From Chloranthus sessilifolius (Eukaryota; Streptophyta; Magnoliopsida; Chloranthales; Chloranthaceae): DNA of 64,000 nucleotides. How positions within the stretch are numbered: the stretch's first letter is position 1; every line of letters begins with the position of its first letter. Positions 33,295 through 44,360 of this stretch are shown piece by piece. Position numbers and translations under genes: made by a program. The stretch lies in contig CM037598.1 in assembly GCA_021018995.1 (NCBI GenBank), positions 41,966,685 through 42,030,684 of the forward strand, in the 5' to 3' direction. A model generated the notes under the pieces. The model made no database searches. It was not told the DNA's origin and saw only the letters and a list, made by a program, of their open reading frames with translations.

Positions 33295-33767
33295 TCAGAG
33301 CTTTTGGTGCAGAGTAGATGGTATTGCTCTGAGCTTATGTATCCATGGCCGGCCCAATAGCAGATTGAACGTAGACTTGATGTCCATCACCTGAAAGGGG
33401 GTGGTGAAGGTTTGTGGCCCGAGGATCAGGTCGAGGTCTACTTCTCCTATGATTTCTCTTCTGATGTTGTCAAATCCTCGGGTGCTTGATATGGATGCTG
33501 GAAGGTATCGGGGTTCGCCCCAATTTTGATTGCCATTCTCAGAGGGCATACTTTCAATGCCGACCCGTTGTCTATTAGGACCAATGGCACCACCAAGTTT
33601 CCTACCTCCACTATTATATTCAAGGGCTTAGAGTGGTCATTCCCCTCGATTGGTAGGTCTGCATCAGTGAATGAGATGGCATTTGGGGCCAACACTTGTC
33701 CTATTATTTCTCCTACTTCATCTGGAGTTACGTGAGTGGAGACATGTGCGTCCTTGAGTGCTCCCAT
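33295..33767 (-). pseudogene. pol: Tat1 aspartic protease, frameshifted
   Basis: The active-site region is VPLVLIDNGSALKVCPL, with Asp intact in the D-N-G-S form used by Tat elements. The C-terminal half (GFDNIRREIIGEVDLDLILGP ... FNLLLGRPWIH) is in another frame, so a frameshift lies near 33500. The homologous Tat2 protease (49568-50080) is unbroken. Confidence 0.85.
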
Positions 33768-35535
33768 TAGGGCAGTGGAGCGGAGACGTGATTAACAAAT
33801 CCCACACAGTAATATGTGCGGGTGTTCTCTTGAGCTGCGTCTCTAGTATGTGCTCTCTGGCCATTTTTTCAAAGGGATTCCTTGCGGCCTGTTCTTTCTT
33901 CTTCTCTTCTCCTCTAACGGCCCCTGATGCTTTCAGCTGTGTAGAAATCCGGCCTGAACGGGTAACAAATTCAACAGCCTCCTCCTGGTTGCACGTGGCA
34001 TTCATGTCTGTCTGTTCATAGCTTAACGGCACTTGATGTGGGTCATAGGCATGTTTTGGGATAAGGAAAGGAGTGCATGGTAATTCTGGGGAAGATTGGG
34101 TTGGACAAGCCAGTTTCTCGGGTCCCACTAGGTTGACTCCAGTGGGGGACAGAATGGTAGTGGCGGGAATTGGCGGTGTTGAACTTGTGGGTGCAAAGGG
34201 GGCTTGTACAAGTATTGCCTGGGCTTGGAAAGACCAGTGGTGATTGGGAGCAGGTGATAAGGGGATTGGGTGAGGGGTTGCTTGTTTGGGTGGCGGTGGA
34301 GTTGGGTTGGGGCCAAAATAACGAAGGGATGGCGGGAGTGTGATTGGGATGGAGGAATGGGGAGTCATCTGAGGAGCGGGGTGATAGGGATATGAAGGGT
34401 TTGTATATGGGGTGGCATGGTGGGATGATGACGGATTTGTGGATGACGTATGGTAAATTAGGGGTGATGGGGTGGTGCTTGGAGCGGGATGATTGGGACA
34501 TGGCGGGGTAGTGGGTGGAATAGGGGGATATAAAGGGTTTGTAGTGTGGTGGGATGATGATGGGTTTGCGGATGAAATGGGATAGATTGGAGATGATAGA
34601 GTTGTGCATGGAGCGGGGTAATTTGGGGGTAACGGAGGGGTGTATGGGGTAAATTGGGTGGTGGGGTTTGAAGGTGTGTATGGAATGGGGTAACTTGGGG
34701 ATGAAGGAGTAGTGTATTGGGTGGAGAGATTTGAGGGTGTGTATGGGGTAGGATAATACGGGGATGACAGAGTTGTGTATGGTGTGGGGTGATTTGGGTG
34801 TGACGGAGGGGTGTATGGGGTAAATTGGGCGTGAGGTGGATATGCGTATGATTGCGGCGGGGTTGTGCCCATTTGGATTTGGTAGGCGGGAGCAGGGGTG
34901 GAAAAATACTGCCCTAAATCTAAGGGCTCCTCTTGGTATGTCGGTGTGGGAAAATAATCGGCTAGATACAATGGCTCGATCACCCCAACAAATAGTTCAT
35001 CTTCGTACGACCTGGGGAGTGAAAACTCCTCCTGATTACTGATATAATATGAAGGGTCAAACTCTTTTTCTTCCTCCTCTATCCAGTGAATGTTAGGCCT
35101 GGGGCCTCCTGGGTGCAGTGGTAGAGGGGCTTGATGGATATTCTGGTTCTGCCCTTGAGGAAGTGGCGGGGGAATGATTTTTCCTGTCTCTATTTGATCT
35201 TGGACTGTGTGTTTTAGTGAAAAGCACCGGTCCGTAGGGTGACCCGGTCCCTGGTGGAAATTGCAATGCAGATTCGGATCATAGTTCCTCGGTATGGGAT
35301 GGGGTGGCGGGCGAGGTTGGAGTAAATTGACCGTGCCTTCAGATAATACCGGCAATAGGACACTCAAGGATTGCCCCAACGGTGTGAATACTCGTTCAAA
35401 TCGTGCTTTCATCTGCTCCTGGGTAAACGGGGCTCTTGGTCCGTTGCTTGGCCTTAGTACTTGCTCGAAACGGGCCGGGGGTGGTTGTGTAACTTGAGTC
35501 AGACGGGGGCATTGGTATTGGCACGGGGTAAACAA
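33768..35535 (-). pseudogene. gag: Tat1 gag C-terminal part with knuckle and Pro/Thr/Ser-rich repeats
   Basis: A 605-codon open frame (its last codons overlap the protease coordinates in another frame). The knuckle reads CNFHQGPGHPTDRC (C91, H94, H99, C104), a C-H-H-C variant seen in Tat-lineage gag rather than the usual CCHC. From about residue 225 to 430 there is a repetitive low-complexity stretch (PYTPSNxTTQ, PSSPxYPxPYT units). The end has EEAVEFVTRSGRIS, which leads into protease. It should package RNA into particles. A stop separates it from the capsid part. Confidence 0.85.
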
Positions 35536-35545
35536 TGTTCAGACC

Positions 35546-36520
35546 TCATCCTAGTCTTCTTTCAATTCTTGGTTCGGCCGCTTTTTGAACCCCGGTGGCC
35601 CCATTGGCCACATTCCTTCCTAACCTGCCCTCTCTAATGGCGTCTTCGCAACGATTGGCATTTCCGACCAGATCAGTAAAACTAAACTGCTGCTGATATA
35701 CTAAAAAATCTGCGATGACTGGGAGGGCTCCCTTGGTTATCAATTCAATATGCTCATCATCGAGAATCCGATGAGTTACCTGAGCGGCTAATTCCCTCCA
35801 CCTCCCCAAGTAAGCACTGAATGTTTCATCATGTCTTTGCTTTAATCGGGCCAAATTTGACTTCCTTGGTTCTATGTCCATGTTATAGACATATTGTTCT
35901 TGAAATAAGCGTGTCAGATCTTTCCAATTTTTTATCATGGACGGTTCGAGGGATGTGAACTATCTCAGTGTCGGGCCCGTTAAACTCTTCTGGAACACTT
36001 TGATGAGGAGTCGTTCATCTCCGCCATACTGGCACATATCCCCACAATAAGATTTTAAGTGGGCGATGGGGTTGCTAGTGCCATTATACTTATCAAATGA
36101 TGGCATCTTGAATTTTTGTGGCAGGGGGACATCAGAGAACAGACATAAGTCTGAAAAGTCTGTTGAATGTAGTTCTATTCCTCCCATCTTCATCAGTTGC
36201 TTCTGTATTCTGTCTATTTGTTCTTTCAACTGTTCTGATTCTTTTGAGGCTGTAGCGGGGACTGCTTCCCCATGATTTTGTTCGACCCTAGGTGTGATGA
36301 TGGTGGGCCGGGAGGGTTGAAGCTGGCAACTCCTCCACTGTTGCGAATTTCATCCTCCTCATACTGTTGGTCATGGTATTGGTGAGGGGCGAGTTCCGCC
36401 ATTTGGACTTGGGGGGTGAGGGGTTGGATGACCTGGTGGGGCCATATGGTTTGTAGGGGATGAGAAGGGATAAATGGGTGAGCGGTTTGTGGGTAAGTGA
36501 TGTGCTGAGTTGGGTGCACA
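35546..36520 (-). pseudogene. gag: Tat1 gag capsid part
   Basis: Collinear open pieces on the minus strand. The first is a linker with QYHDQQYEEDEIRNSGG (36519-36226). The second is a coiled-coil start plus SDLCLFSDVPLPQKFKMPSF (36229-35960). The third is LTRLFQEQYVYNMDIEPRKSNLARLKQRHDE (35938-35546), the retrotransposon gag capsid signature. The same blocks occur in Tat2 at 47200-48000. Stops and one frame change separate the pieces. Confidence 0.8.
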
Positions 36521-37981
36521 TTCTGGGGGTGATGGGGGTGTGATTGAGGTATGGATGTTGTGGGTTTAAGGAATGGGATGGATTGGATTTCCGTTGGAGG
36601 TGGGATAGGGGCGTATAGGTGAATGAAGGGTAGGGGGGGGGGTATGGGGTTAGTGAATGGGCCTTGATGAGCGTGGGTGGATGGGCCTTGGGTTTGAGGG
36701 ATTTGGGTTTGATGGTTTTGGAAGGCTTGGATTGAGGGGCCTTGGGCTTGGAGGTAGGGTAGTATGACTCTGGGTCAATGGGCCTTGTTGGGTTTGGGAT
36801 AATGGGTCATGAGGCGGTTGGACTTGGATCTGAGCCTGATGGGCTTGGGTCCATGGGCCTTGGGCTTGGGCTTAATAGGTTTGGGTCCAAAGGTCCTGGG
36901 GGGCTTGGACTTGGGCCTGGGTCTAATGGGTTTGGGCTTGGGCCCATGGGTTTTGAGGGTTTCGGGTTTGGATCTGAGCCTGATGGGCTTGGGTCCATGG
37001 GCCTTGAGGATTTTGAGCTTGGGCCTAGGTCTGATGGGCTTGGGCTTGGGCCCATGGGTTTTGAGGGTTCTGGGCCTATGCCTGATGGGCTTGGGCCTGG
37101 GCTTGATGGGCCTAGGCCTGATGGGCTTGGGCTTGGGCCTGGGCTTGATGGGCTTGGGCCTGATGGGCTTGGGCTTGGGTCTGATGGGCTTGGGCTTGGG
37201 CCCATGGATTTGTGTGGTTTTGGGTCTGGAATTGAGGTGGGGGATTTTGGGAGGTATGGACGATGGGTGGTTGGGCATGGTTAGGAGGGAATGGGGTATG
37301 GAGGTTTTGGAGATTTGGATGCGGGGTTTGAGATGTAGGATTCCGAGAAGCAGCCCACAGGGCATACATCGTTCTCATGTCCTCCATTGAGGGCATGGAT
37401 TCAGGTGCGAGATTGGGGGATGATGGCTCACTTAAGGATGGAGGGGGTTGGGAGAAATTGGGCATGACCCGGGAAAATGGGGGGATATGTTGGGATGTGG
37501 ATGGGCCATGTGGTGGGAATGGTATCTGAGATGAGGTGGATGGGATGTAGGATGTTGGGGGCATGGATGATGAGAGGGATGGAACGTGGGAAGTAGGCGG
37601 GGGATGGGACTCCCTATGGGGTCTTTGGAAATATGGGGATGCGGTAAGGGTGTTTAGATGGGAGATGGGGATGTATGGGACGGTTGGGAAATGAGGGATT
37701 TCAGTAGGGGATGAAAAGGGGGTATGTTGGGAGAATGTGAGGGAGGGGGATGGGGTGGAGGTGAACACGGGTGCCCCAAATGGACCCGTGATATCGAACC
37801 TGGGTTGGGTGAAGGTGTCGGAGATCGGGTCTTCTCCGATATGAGAATGGGATGGGGATGATGGTGGGGATGTATCGGCTCTTGACATGATCCGCTGACA
37901 AGTGTTGTATCGATGTTGCGGATAAGGGCCGAATACCTTCCTTCTACGGGACGAGTTTGAGGTTGTCGTAGTGACGGTCAC
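36521..37981 (-). pseudogene. gag: Tat1 proline-rich N-terminal gag region with Gln/His repeat
   Basis: A 289-codon frame (37981-37112) contains GPYPQHRYNTCQRIM, SPPSSPSHSHIGEDP, ITGPFGAPVF and PSMEDMRTMYALWAASRN. It ends in a repeat of QAQAHQA units closed by a TAG that replaced a CAG. The homologous frame in Tat2 (45750 onward) shares these blocks. Conserved residues begin before the shared Met of (R)RMS, yet the Tat1 frame upstream has no ATG. The DNA repeat at 36830-37205 (GGGCTTGGGCCTGATGGG words) continues the Gln/His-rich coding repeat in decayed form. Confidence 0.7.
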
Positions 37982-39440
37982 ACCAAAATATACATTTTTT
38001 TTTGTTTTGTTTTCTTTTTTGTGATGATTTTTTTTTTCTGAAGAGAGATTTTTTTTTTTGGGGTTTTTTATTTTTTTGAAGATGATGATTTTTTTTTTAG
38101 ATGGAGATTAACTCCCCTTTGCTTAGATGAATAATGACCTAGTGCCCAGGGTCAACTCTCGTCTCGGGCGATATATGTACCTTTAGTAGGTCCCACGGCG
38201 GGATCCGACACACTTCGGAAGAGGCGAAAGGGAACCCTTTCGTTTTATTGAAGGTGCAGGAATCCACGCAAACGACCCGATCCCCCGGAGCAAATCAATG
38301 AGAAGTTGCCTTCTTTTGATTGGGCGGGGGCATGTTGGGTGTTAGAGGATGTGGGAGGCTACTGCGGGCACTAATACCACTAATCGGGGACTTGGGGTGA
38401 TGGATTGGGCCTCAGGTCGGTTTGCTGTGGCCCAATATATACTGGGCGTATATATTATGCACGCCCGACCAAAACAATACAGATTTTGACTGGGCGTATA
38501 TATTATATACGCCTGGCTTAAATCCAGGGATTTTGGCTGGGCGTATATATTATATACGCCTAGCTATTCTCTGGGGATTTTGGCTAGGCGTATATAATAT
38601 ATACGCCTGGCAAAAACACTTCTGTCAGCTTAGTTTGACAGTGAACAGCAAGCTCGAATGTGGGTTTTTGAACTGGTTTCTTGGGAGAAATGCTCTCGGG
38701 GACTGCTGAGTATGTTATCGGGTCCCTCCTTTCCGTTTCCTAGGGATACACGGCTGAATTTTGGGTTTTCTACGCTCTCACCAATGCGGGTTTTACGGCT
38801 TGATTGGAATTGGCAACCCAACCGATATACCTCCGGCGCAGGCGCCTTCTCAGGTACTGGAATGGGTGGTTCTTTTCAGGATCATCACCACTAGGGCTGC
38901 CGCCTTACTGGGAACCGGGTAAATTGTATCTGTGCCTAAACCCCCCAAAAACTATCCAAAAATGTAAAAATAAATTTAATTATGTCTCCACACTGTTGGT
39001 TCACTTTTAATTACAGATTTTTAAAGGGGAGTGAAATTAAGTCCAAAAATTGGGTCGGGGATGACAAGCCCGTGCCGCCTCAACGGGCCGGCGTTCAATG
39101 GTGAGATATGATGACTGAAATGAAAAGCGCACGTAGGCCGGCCAAACGGCTAAGGCTCGTAAATGACTGAAATTTAAATGACGTAAAAGTAAATGTGAGC
39201 AGGTCCGACAAACGGCTAAGGTGGCTTAAATGACAAGAATCGGAAAAACAGGAATTTAAAGGCGCACATAGGCCCGCCAATCGGCTAAGGCACTTAAAGG
39301 ACTGAATCGTAGGGGTGAGTACGTTAGTAAAAACAACAAAAATATAGAAAAAATAGCAGAAAATAAGAAAAAAAAAAAACAGCAATGGTTAGTAAAAAAA
39401 AAAGAAGGGCCAACAAGAGGAGAAGCGCTAGGGTGATATC
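37982..39440 (-). other. Tat1 leader between PBS and gag
   Basis: About 1.45 kb without a gene. It carries four GGCGTATATA palindromes (38442-38610), poly-T tracts (37990-38100) and three copies of a GGCTAAGG-containing leader repeat at about 39127, 39195 and 39261. Confidence 0.7.
38442..38610. repeat. Tat1 leader palindromes (GGCGTATATA type)
   Basis: Four copies lie at 38442-38467, 38490-38515, 38537-38563 and 38584-38610, with the same 12-13-bp arms as in the LTR. They lie in the transcribed leader, outside the LTR. Confidence 0.95.
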
Positions 39441-39458
39441 CCCAGCAGAGTAGCCATC
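39441..39458 (-). promoter_or_regulatory. Tat1 primer-binding site
   Basis: On the minus strand GATGGCTACTCTGCTGGGGA directly follows the LTR end. The Tat2 site is GATGGAGACTCTGTTGGGGA. Sites of this kind in Ogre/Tat elements have been assigned to tRNA-Arg; the exact tRNA here is not checked. Confidence 0.65.
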
Positions 39459-41030
39459 TGTGCGACCATGGATCCTCTCGAACCCGTCACGGCGATGCGC
39501 TCGCTTTTAATGAAAATGTAGAATCGCCACTCGGAGCTTTTGGTGACCCGGGAAACCTTCAAATCAATATTTTGAGCACCGAAGTGCTAAATATGACTCT
39601 GATTTACCGGTCTTTTCCAAAGGCTCTAGGGTAGGGGCTTCGGTTATCGATCGGGAAGGGTTTTAGGCACCCGATCAACCCGCACGTGGCGGTCTCTATC
39701 TATGGCCAAAAATAAAAATAAAATGGTGGAGTTTCCACTTGCCCGAAGGCAATACGGTCCTATCAAGCTTTAAGCCAAACCGAAATTTTGGCGGCATAAC
39801 GGCTTGAATCCTTGGACGGAGGAGACACCAAGAAGGTAGAGGAAGAGAGGGGTGAGCTGGAGCTCACGAGCCCTTGTTGCACCGTGGAAGACCGTCGCTT
39901 TAGCGTGCTTCCGATGGCTTAAATGGTATTGAAATGGACTCTAATGCAAAGATTTGATAGATAGAGAGTATAGAGTGAAGCTAGAGAATAGATTTTGGCT
40001 AAAAGAAGGTGATCTCATGATTGAAATGGAGTGGAATAGGTGATCTAAGCTTGCTAGAATTCTGAAAAATAAATTGCATTTTCTCTCACTAGGACTTTCT
40101 CTCTCTTAAGCTCTCTAATCAACCAAATTTTTCAACCCTTTGGGAAGAGGGGGGCCTCTCTATTTATAGAGAAGGGATGGGTTAGGGGCTTACTGAAGAG
40201 CTAATGGGTTTAGCAATTAGGTAATCCCCCATCTAAGGTTCTCTAGGTTTTCAAGGTCCTAGGGTCATTTGGGGAAACTGATTTCAATGGCAGATGATGG
40301 GGTGAGACCAAAAGTGACTTAAGGGTTGCCAATAAGCTCAAAGGGGGTGCAACCAATCTTAAGACACCCACCTTAACTAAGGGGATGGTCAAAGGGTCAA
40401 ACTAGATGATGGGAATTCGAGCAACTGATGACAGTTAGTGTAGCTAAGCTGGGCGTATATATTATATACGCCCAATTTAGGAATAGTAAATTTCACCAAA
40501 AATAGGGGAGCCTTGGGAAGATGAAGCCCGTGGTGGGTCCCACCTATGCTGGGCGTATATATTATATACGCCCGGCCAAATTTCCCCTCAAAAAAGGCAG
40601 GCGTATATAATATATACGCCTAACTAATCTGGGGCCAAATTGGTTGGGCGTATGTAATATACACGCCCGAGTAAAAGTTTTATGATTTTATGTGAAACTT
40701 CAATCGGCCATAACTTTGAACCGTAGCTCCAAATTGGGTGATCTTTGGCTTGTTGGAAAGCTAGAGAAGTTCTCTTTCCAATGGTATATGGCTCATCCTT
40801 GGTAATGGTCTGTGTGAAATTCTGTAGCTCTCCTCCCATCAACTGCTCATAAAGGTTCAAGTTAGGTATGGGAAGGGAATCTAGGGTTTAGGGGTGATCT
40901 CTAAGGGTTGGGGAATGGTTCTAAAGGGTTCAGGGTGATTCCTAAAGGTCTGGGTGGATTCCTACGAGTTCAGGGGTGCCATCGGAAGCACAGGGGTACA
41001 TCTCTCCCAAAGTACAGATTGATCGGGCCT
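39459..41030 (-). repeat. Tat1 5' LTR, 5'-truncated
   Basis: It matches 23348-24917 but stops at GGGCCT (41025-41030), lacking the last part that would read ...GGGTGTCTACA in plus view. It has four palindromes (40449-40474, 40549-40574, 40598-40622, 40644-40669) against three in the other LTR. Confidence 0.9.
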
Positions 41031-41074
41031 TGAGCCCCCAATTGAATCTGTCTCAGATTCAATTGGGGGCTCAA
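41030..41074. repeat. Perfect 21-bp inverted repeat at the Tat1/Athila junction
   Basis: The left arm 41030-41050 begins TTGAGCCCCCAATTG. The loop is TCT (41051-41053). The right arm 41054-41074 is its exact reverse complement. The right arm belongs to Athila gag (VEPPIESE region, minus strand). The left arm fuses to the truncated LTR. Confidence 0.97.
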
Positions 41075-41168
41075 CTGTGGTGTGCCTGTTTCTTCTAAGT
41101 CTTCTACCCCTTTCTAGCTTAGGGTTGAAAGGCTCTAAAGTAGGACTAAGAGATCTCCTACCTAGCAT
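41055..41168 (-). pseudogene. gag: Athila gag N-terminus, separated by Tat1
   Basis: On the minus strand from Met at 41168: MLGRRSLSPTLEPFNPKLER, RRLRRNRH, VEPPIES. LEPFNPKLERxxRRLRR is the start found in Athila gag. The frame is open upstream too, but this Met fits the family. It ends at the inverted-repeat junction. The rest of gag resumes at 23347. Some gag sequence between the two pieces may have been lost. Confidence 0.7.
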
Positions 41169-41500
41169 ACAAACACACCACCAGCAGGGACAACTCCTTA
41201 CAGGCACATTACACTTGACTCAAAGAATTTATCTAACAAATTTACAGCTATTTAAGAAAACATAAATTTACAACTATCCTAAATAACTGCTATGGAATTT
41301 TCAAAGAAACTAGACTGAGTTTTAAAGGTTAGAAAATTGCAAACAGAGGTAGCTAATCTCCAAATGCAGTCCACTGTCCTTCTCTACTACTGTCTAGATG
41401 TGCAAAGAGAGATTCAAAATTACATCAGCAGTATCAATTATTCACAGCTACAAAGAATACTAAAAATACAAAAACTAAGGGTCTACTAATAGATCATCTT
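41169..41500 (-). other. Athila leader between PBS and gag
   Basis: About 330 bp of AT-rich leader with no feature beyond its position. Confidence 0.7.
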
Positions 41501-41519
41501 ATCCCCGGCAACGACGCCA
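41501..41519 (-). promoter_or_regulatory. Athila primer-binding site, tRNA-Asp type
   Basis: TGGCGTCGTTGCCGGGGAT on the minus strand, six bases after the LTR end. Athila elements use TGGCGCCGTTGCCGGGGA-type sites for tRNA-Asp. One base differs. Confidence 0.88.
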
Positions 41520-41525
41520 AAAACT

Positions 41526-43917
41526 TGTTGCGAATCCCAGTGTGCTTACTTTATTTGTTGGTAGTAAAAGCAATTTAAAATCAAAGTAAAACAGGAGATG
41601 GAATCAGCACAACTGAGAAATCCTAGACCTGCAAGATACAGGGTCCATTTATAGCAAGTTTTGATAAGTAAGAGTTTGTCCCACAAGGAAAAGTGATCTC
41701 CGGATCCAAGGGAGCCATCTCTAGTAGTCTCTCCAGATCTGACTACAGATCTGGCAGTCCTAAAAAGAAGGGAGTTTAGGGTCACTTATTCTAAATATCC
41801 TAAGGTAGCCTAATGAATTAACTACAGAAAGGGTTGAGAAGATGGATGGAGTGTGGGAAAATAAATATAAAAGGGTGAGAAGTATGCTATTGGGTCTAGA
41901 TCAAAGGAGTTTTGTAACTCAGATTCAGATCTGATGTTATAGAAATCCTGTCCAATGGCTACATTATCACCACTGAGGAGAAAGAATCCAACCCATCTCT
42001 GTGCCATGATCCAATCCCTTAAGGCTATAACCTGTCCACTAAAATGGTCACAGACTATCCCATAGGGGAACCACAGTCCAGAGATGGGTCAAAATAAGTT
42101 AATCATTGTAGGCACTACTTCATCTAGGCTACAAGCTCAAGAGTCCATAGGAAACCTCAACCTCTAAAGCTCTATGTGTGGGCTAGGGCTGTATAGGACC
42201 ATGTTAGCCCAGACACAGAACCAACAAGGGATTGAGTACAACCTTCGATCTAGCTGTCCATTGCTTGAGTGGGACTACAATGGTCCAGTCACAAGCCTAC
42301 AATCTCCATAACCAGATCAGATCTAACATCTGATGACGGGTCTATACAAATATAGGGGAGTCTGTCTCTGTACAATCTCCCACAAGGCTACAAGCACATG
42401 TGCAGAGAAGAAGAATCCATCTTGGATCCTACGGATTTGCTTCACCCTAAGGCTATAGCTTGTCCACTTGAATGGTCACAGACTACCCCAGAGGCTATCC
42501 TCCTCATAAAGTCCAAAACAAAACAGTAATATTGCTGCCACCACCATGGTCACAAGGCTACCAGCTCAGGCTCCCATGGGAATTTCAGATCTAGTGGGTC
42601 CTGTGGTGGGGCTAAGGCTGTATCGGACCATGATAGCCTAGACACACAGGTCACTTGGATCTGAATGGATCCTTAGAATCAATCCTCCATTGCTTTGAAT
42701 CACAGCTAAAGCAATGGCGGATCACATGACAGCAGCCTTACACAGAGCAACTCTCATTCACACACATCCCATAAAAGTACATATCCTATTATAAAACATC
42801 CATTAAACTAGTTTCAAAAATACATACAAAGGCATAGCCAGCAAGTGCTGGACTATGGAGAGAAAGAAAAAGAAAAAGGAAAACTACTTACAACTACAAA
42901 AGAACAGAAAAGAAAATAATCTCAGATCTCGTATCAATGATAAAGTCTGGACTCCTAAACCTAAACCAAGTTTGGGTTTATATAGCAGTGGTGTGGCGGC
43001 GCATTAGGGTTAGGAAACCCTAATTTTAACGATGCCACGTGGCTGAATACTGTTCCTTGGATGCCTCGAGGCACGTGCATGGAGATTTGTGCGTGGGAGT
43101 GCGTGCCCTAATCCTTGGAAATTCTCAAAAAGTCCTCTGCTGAAGCGATGGAAGGTTAAAGTTCAGAGCTTCGCTAGGTAGCCATTGTTTCCCAGGCTCG
43201 TCGTGTGGCAGCTCTGTTCTTCGCATGGTTGAGTTTAACTCTGAAGCTTCAGCTGTCGCGAGGTTGGTGCGTTCTCGCTGGATTGAGCTTCGCGAGGTTG
43301 GGTTAGAAGAGTGCAGGAACTACGCGAGTATCACTCCAATGGATCTTCGCGAGGATCCTCGCGAGGCTTTAATAGTTTCTGAGCTGCGCGAGAGTCCATT
43401 TCTTGATAGATCTTCGTGAGGATCCTCGCGATAGCTTTGAGGCTTTTCTAAATTGTGCAACAGCTCCTTTGATGCTTTGTATCTCGCAGCAACTGGGCGG
43501 CGGCTGCGCGACAACTTTCCTAAAGCTCTCTTTAACTGTGCGAGACTGCCCGACCTTTAACTTCTGAACTTCGCGAGAGCTGCGCAACTCAAGGCTTCTG
43601 AAGCTCTTCTGTCACTCCACTGCGCGAGAACTTCTCGTGAAGTTTTGGGGAACGTAGTGAGGACTGCGCGAAGCCTAAATTCCTGAATCCTTTGGAGCTT
43701 TGTCAGCTGCGCGAGGCTTAGCTCAGGTCTGGATTCATGGCTCATTCTTCTGAGGGACTTCTGGTGCCAATCATGGGTTCCTTAACAGGATACCTGGCCT
43801 TATTGTACTGTTGTTTATTGCTTATAGAAAACACTTAACAAACCTTTATTAGATGGCTAAGGGTCTAATCAAAGGCTAAGTTAAAGGGTGAAAAGTGGTA
43901 CTTTTTAGGTTTTAACA
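41526..43917 (-). repeat. Athila 5' LTR
   Basis: Same ends as 12839-15232 (TGTTGCGAATCCC ... TTTTAACA in plus view), followed by the GGGCC duplication. The CGCGAG palindrome region is 43190-43720 and the TATA box is at 42977-42984 (minus). Confidence 0.92.
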
Positions 43918-44340
43918 GGGCCCGAGGGCTCCGGCTCTCCCCTTTCTTCTCCTATCTCTTTCTAGCTCCCTCCATCCTCCCATTTGTGTCTACGCCGCTG
44001 ACTTTTCGATAGGAACGGAGGGGCACAAATAGGATTCTAAGCCCTTTTGGGCAAGAGGAAGCCATTTTCTTTTCTTTTACTTTATTTTTGTTTTGGCCAT
44101 TAGTAGAGGCCGCATTAAGTGGGTTGATCGGGTGCCTAAAACCTTCCCGATTGATAACTGAAGCCCCTACCCAAGAGCCTTTGGTGCGGACCGGATTCAG
44201 AGTCATATTTGTGGCACTTTGGTGCTTATAAAAATGATATAGGTATCCCGGGACACCAAAAGCTCCGGGTGACGACTCTATATTTTTTGCAAGCGAGAGC
44301 ATCGCCACGAGGGGATGGTCACAAATCCCACGGTTGCACA
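43918..44340 (+). repeat. Tat2 5' LTR, right segment, with Athila target duplication
   Basis: 43918-43922 is the second GGGCC copy. From 43923 the LTR continues with GGTATCCCGGGACACCAAAA and ends ...CACGGTTGCACA, homologous to the end of the Tat1 LTR. Confidence 0.88.
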
Positions 44341-44360
44341 GATGGAGACTCTGTTGGGGA
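44341..44360 (+). promoter_or_regulatory. Tat2 primer-binding site
   Basis: GATGGAGACTCTGTTGGGGA directly follows the LTR end and parallels the Tat1 site. The tRNA is probably tRNA-Arg, unchecked. Confidence 0.65.

Larger units (their letters stand above)
23348..41030 (-). mobile_element. Tat1: Tat/Ogre-lineage Ty3/gypsy element nested in Athila
   Basis: A 17.7-kb minus-strand element. The 5' LTR is 39459-41030 (lacking about 23 bp of its start) and the 3' LTR is 23348-24917. Order on the minus strand: PBS, leader with palindromes, proline-rich N-terminal region, gag, protease, G-patch region, RT, RNase H, archaeal-type RNase H, integrase, and a 4-kb 3' UTR with tandem repeats. The second RNase H is diagnostic of the Tat/Ogre clade. 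All long frames are interrupted. Confidence 0.92.
12839..43917 (-). mobile_element. Athila-like Ty3/gypsy retrotransposon, complete but interrupted
   Basis: Two LTRs of about 2.39 kb (12839-15232 and 41526-43917) flank a minus-strand internal region. They are bounded by GGGCC target duplications. The PBS matches tRNA-Asp as in Athila. gag-pol runs from 41168 down to 18117 but is split by Tat1 (23348-41030). Without Tat1 the element is about 13.4 kb. In the first roughly 130 bp of the two LTRs I count nine differences, all transitions, as expected for methylated and deaminated old copies. Confidence 0.9.

Noticed and set aside
33526-34021. Plus-strand frames over Tat1 protease and gag
   Set aside because: Antisense shadows of conserved minus-strand coding.
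36778-37390. Long plus-strand frames rich in Gly/Leu
   Set aside because: They are translations of the opposite strand of the Tat1 gag low-complexity repeat.
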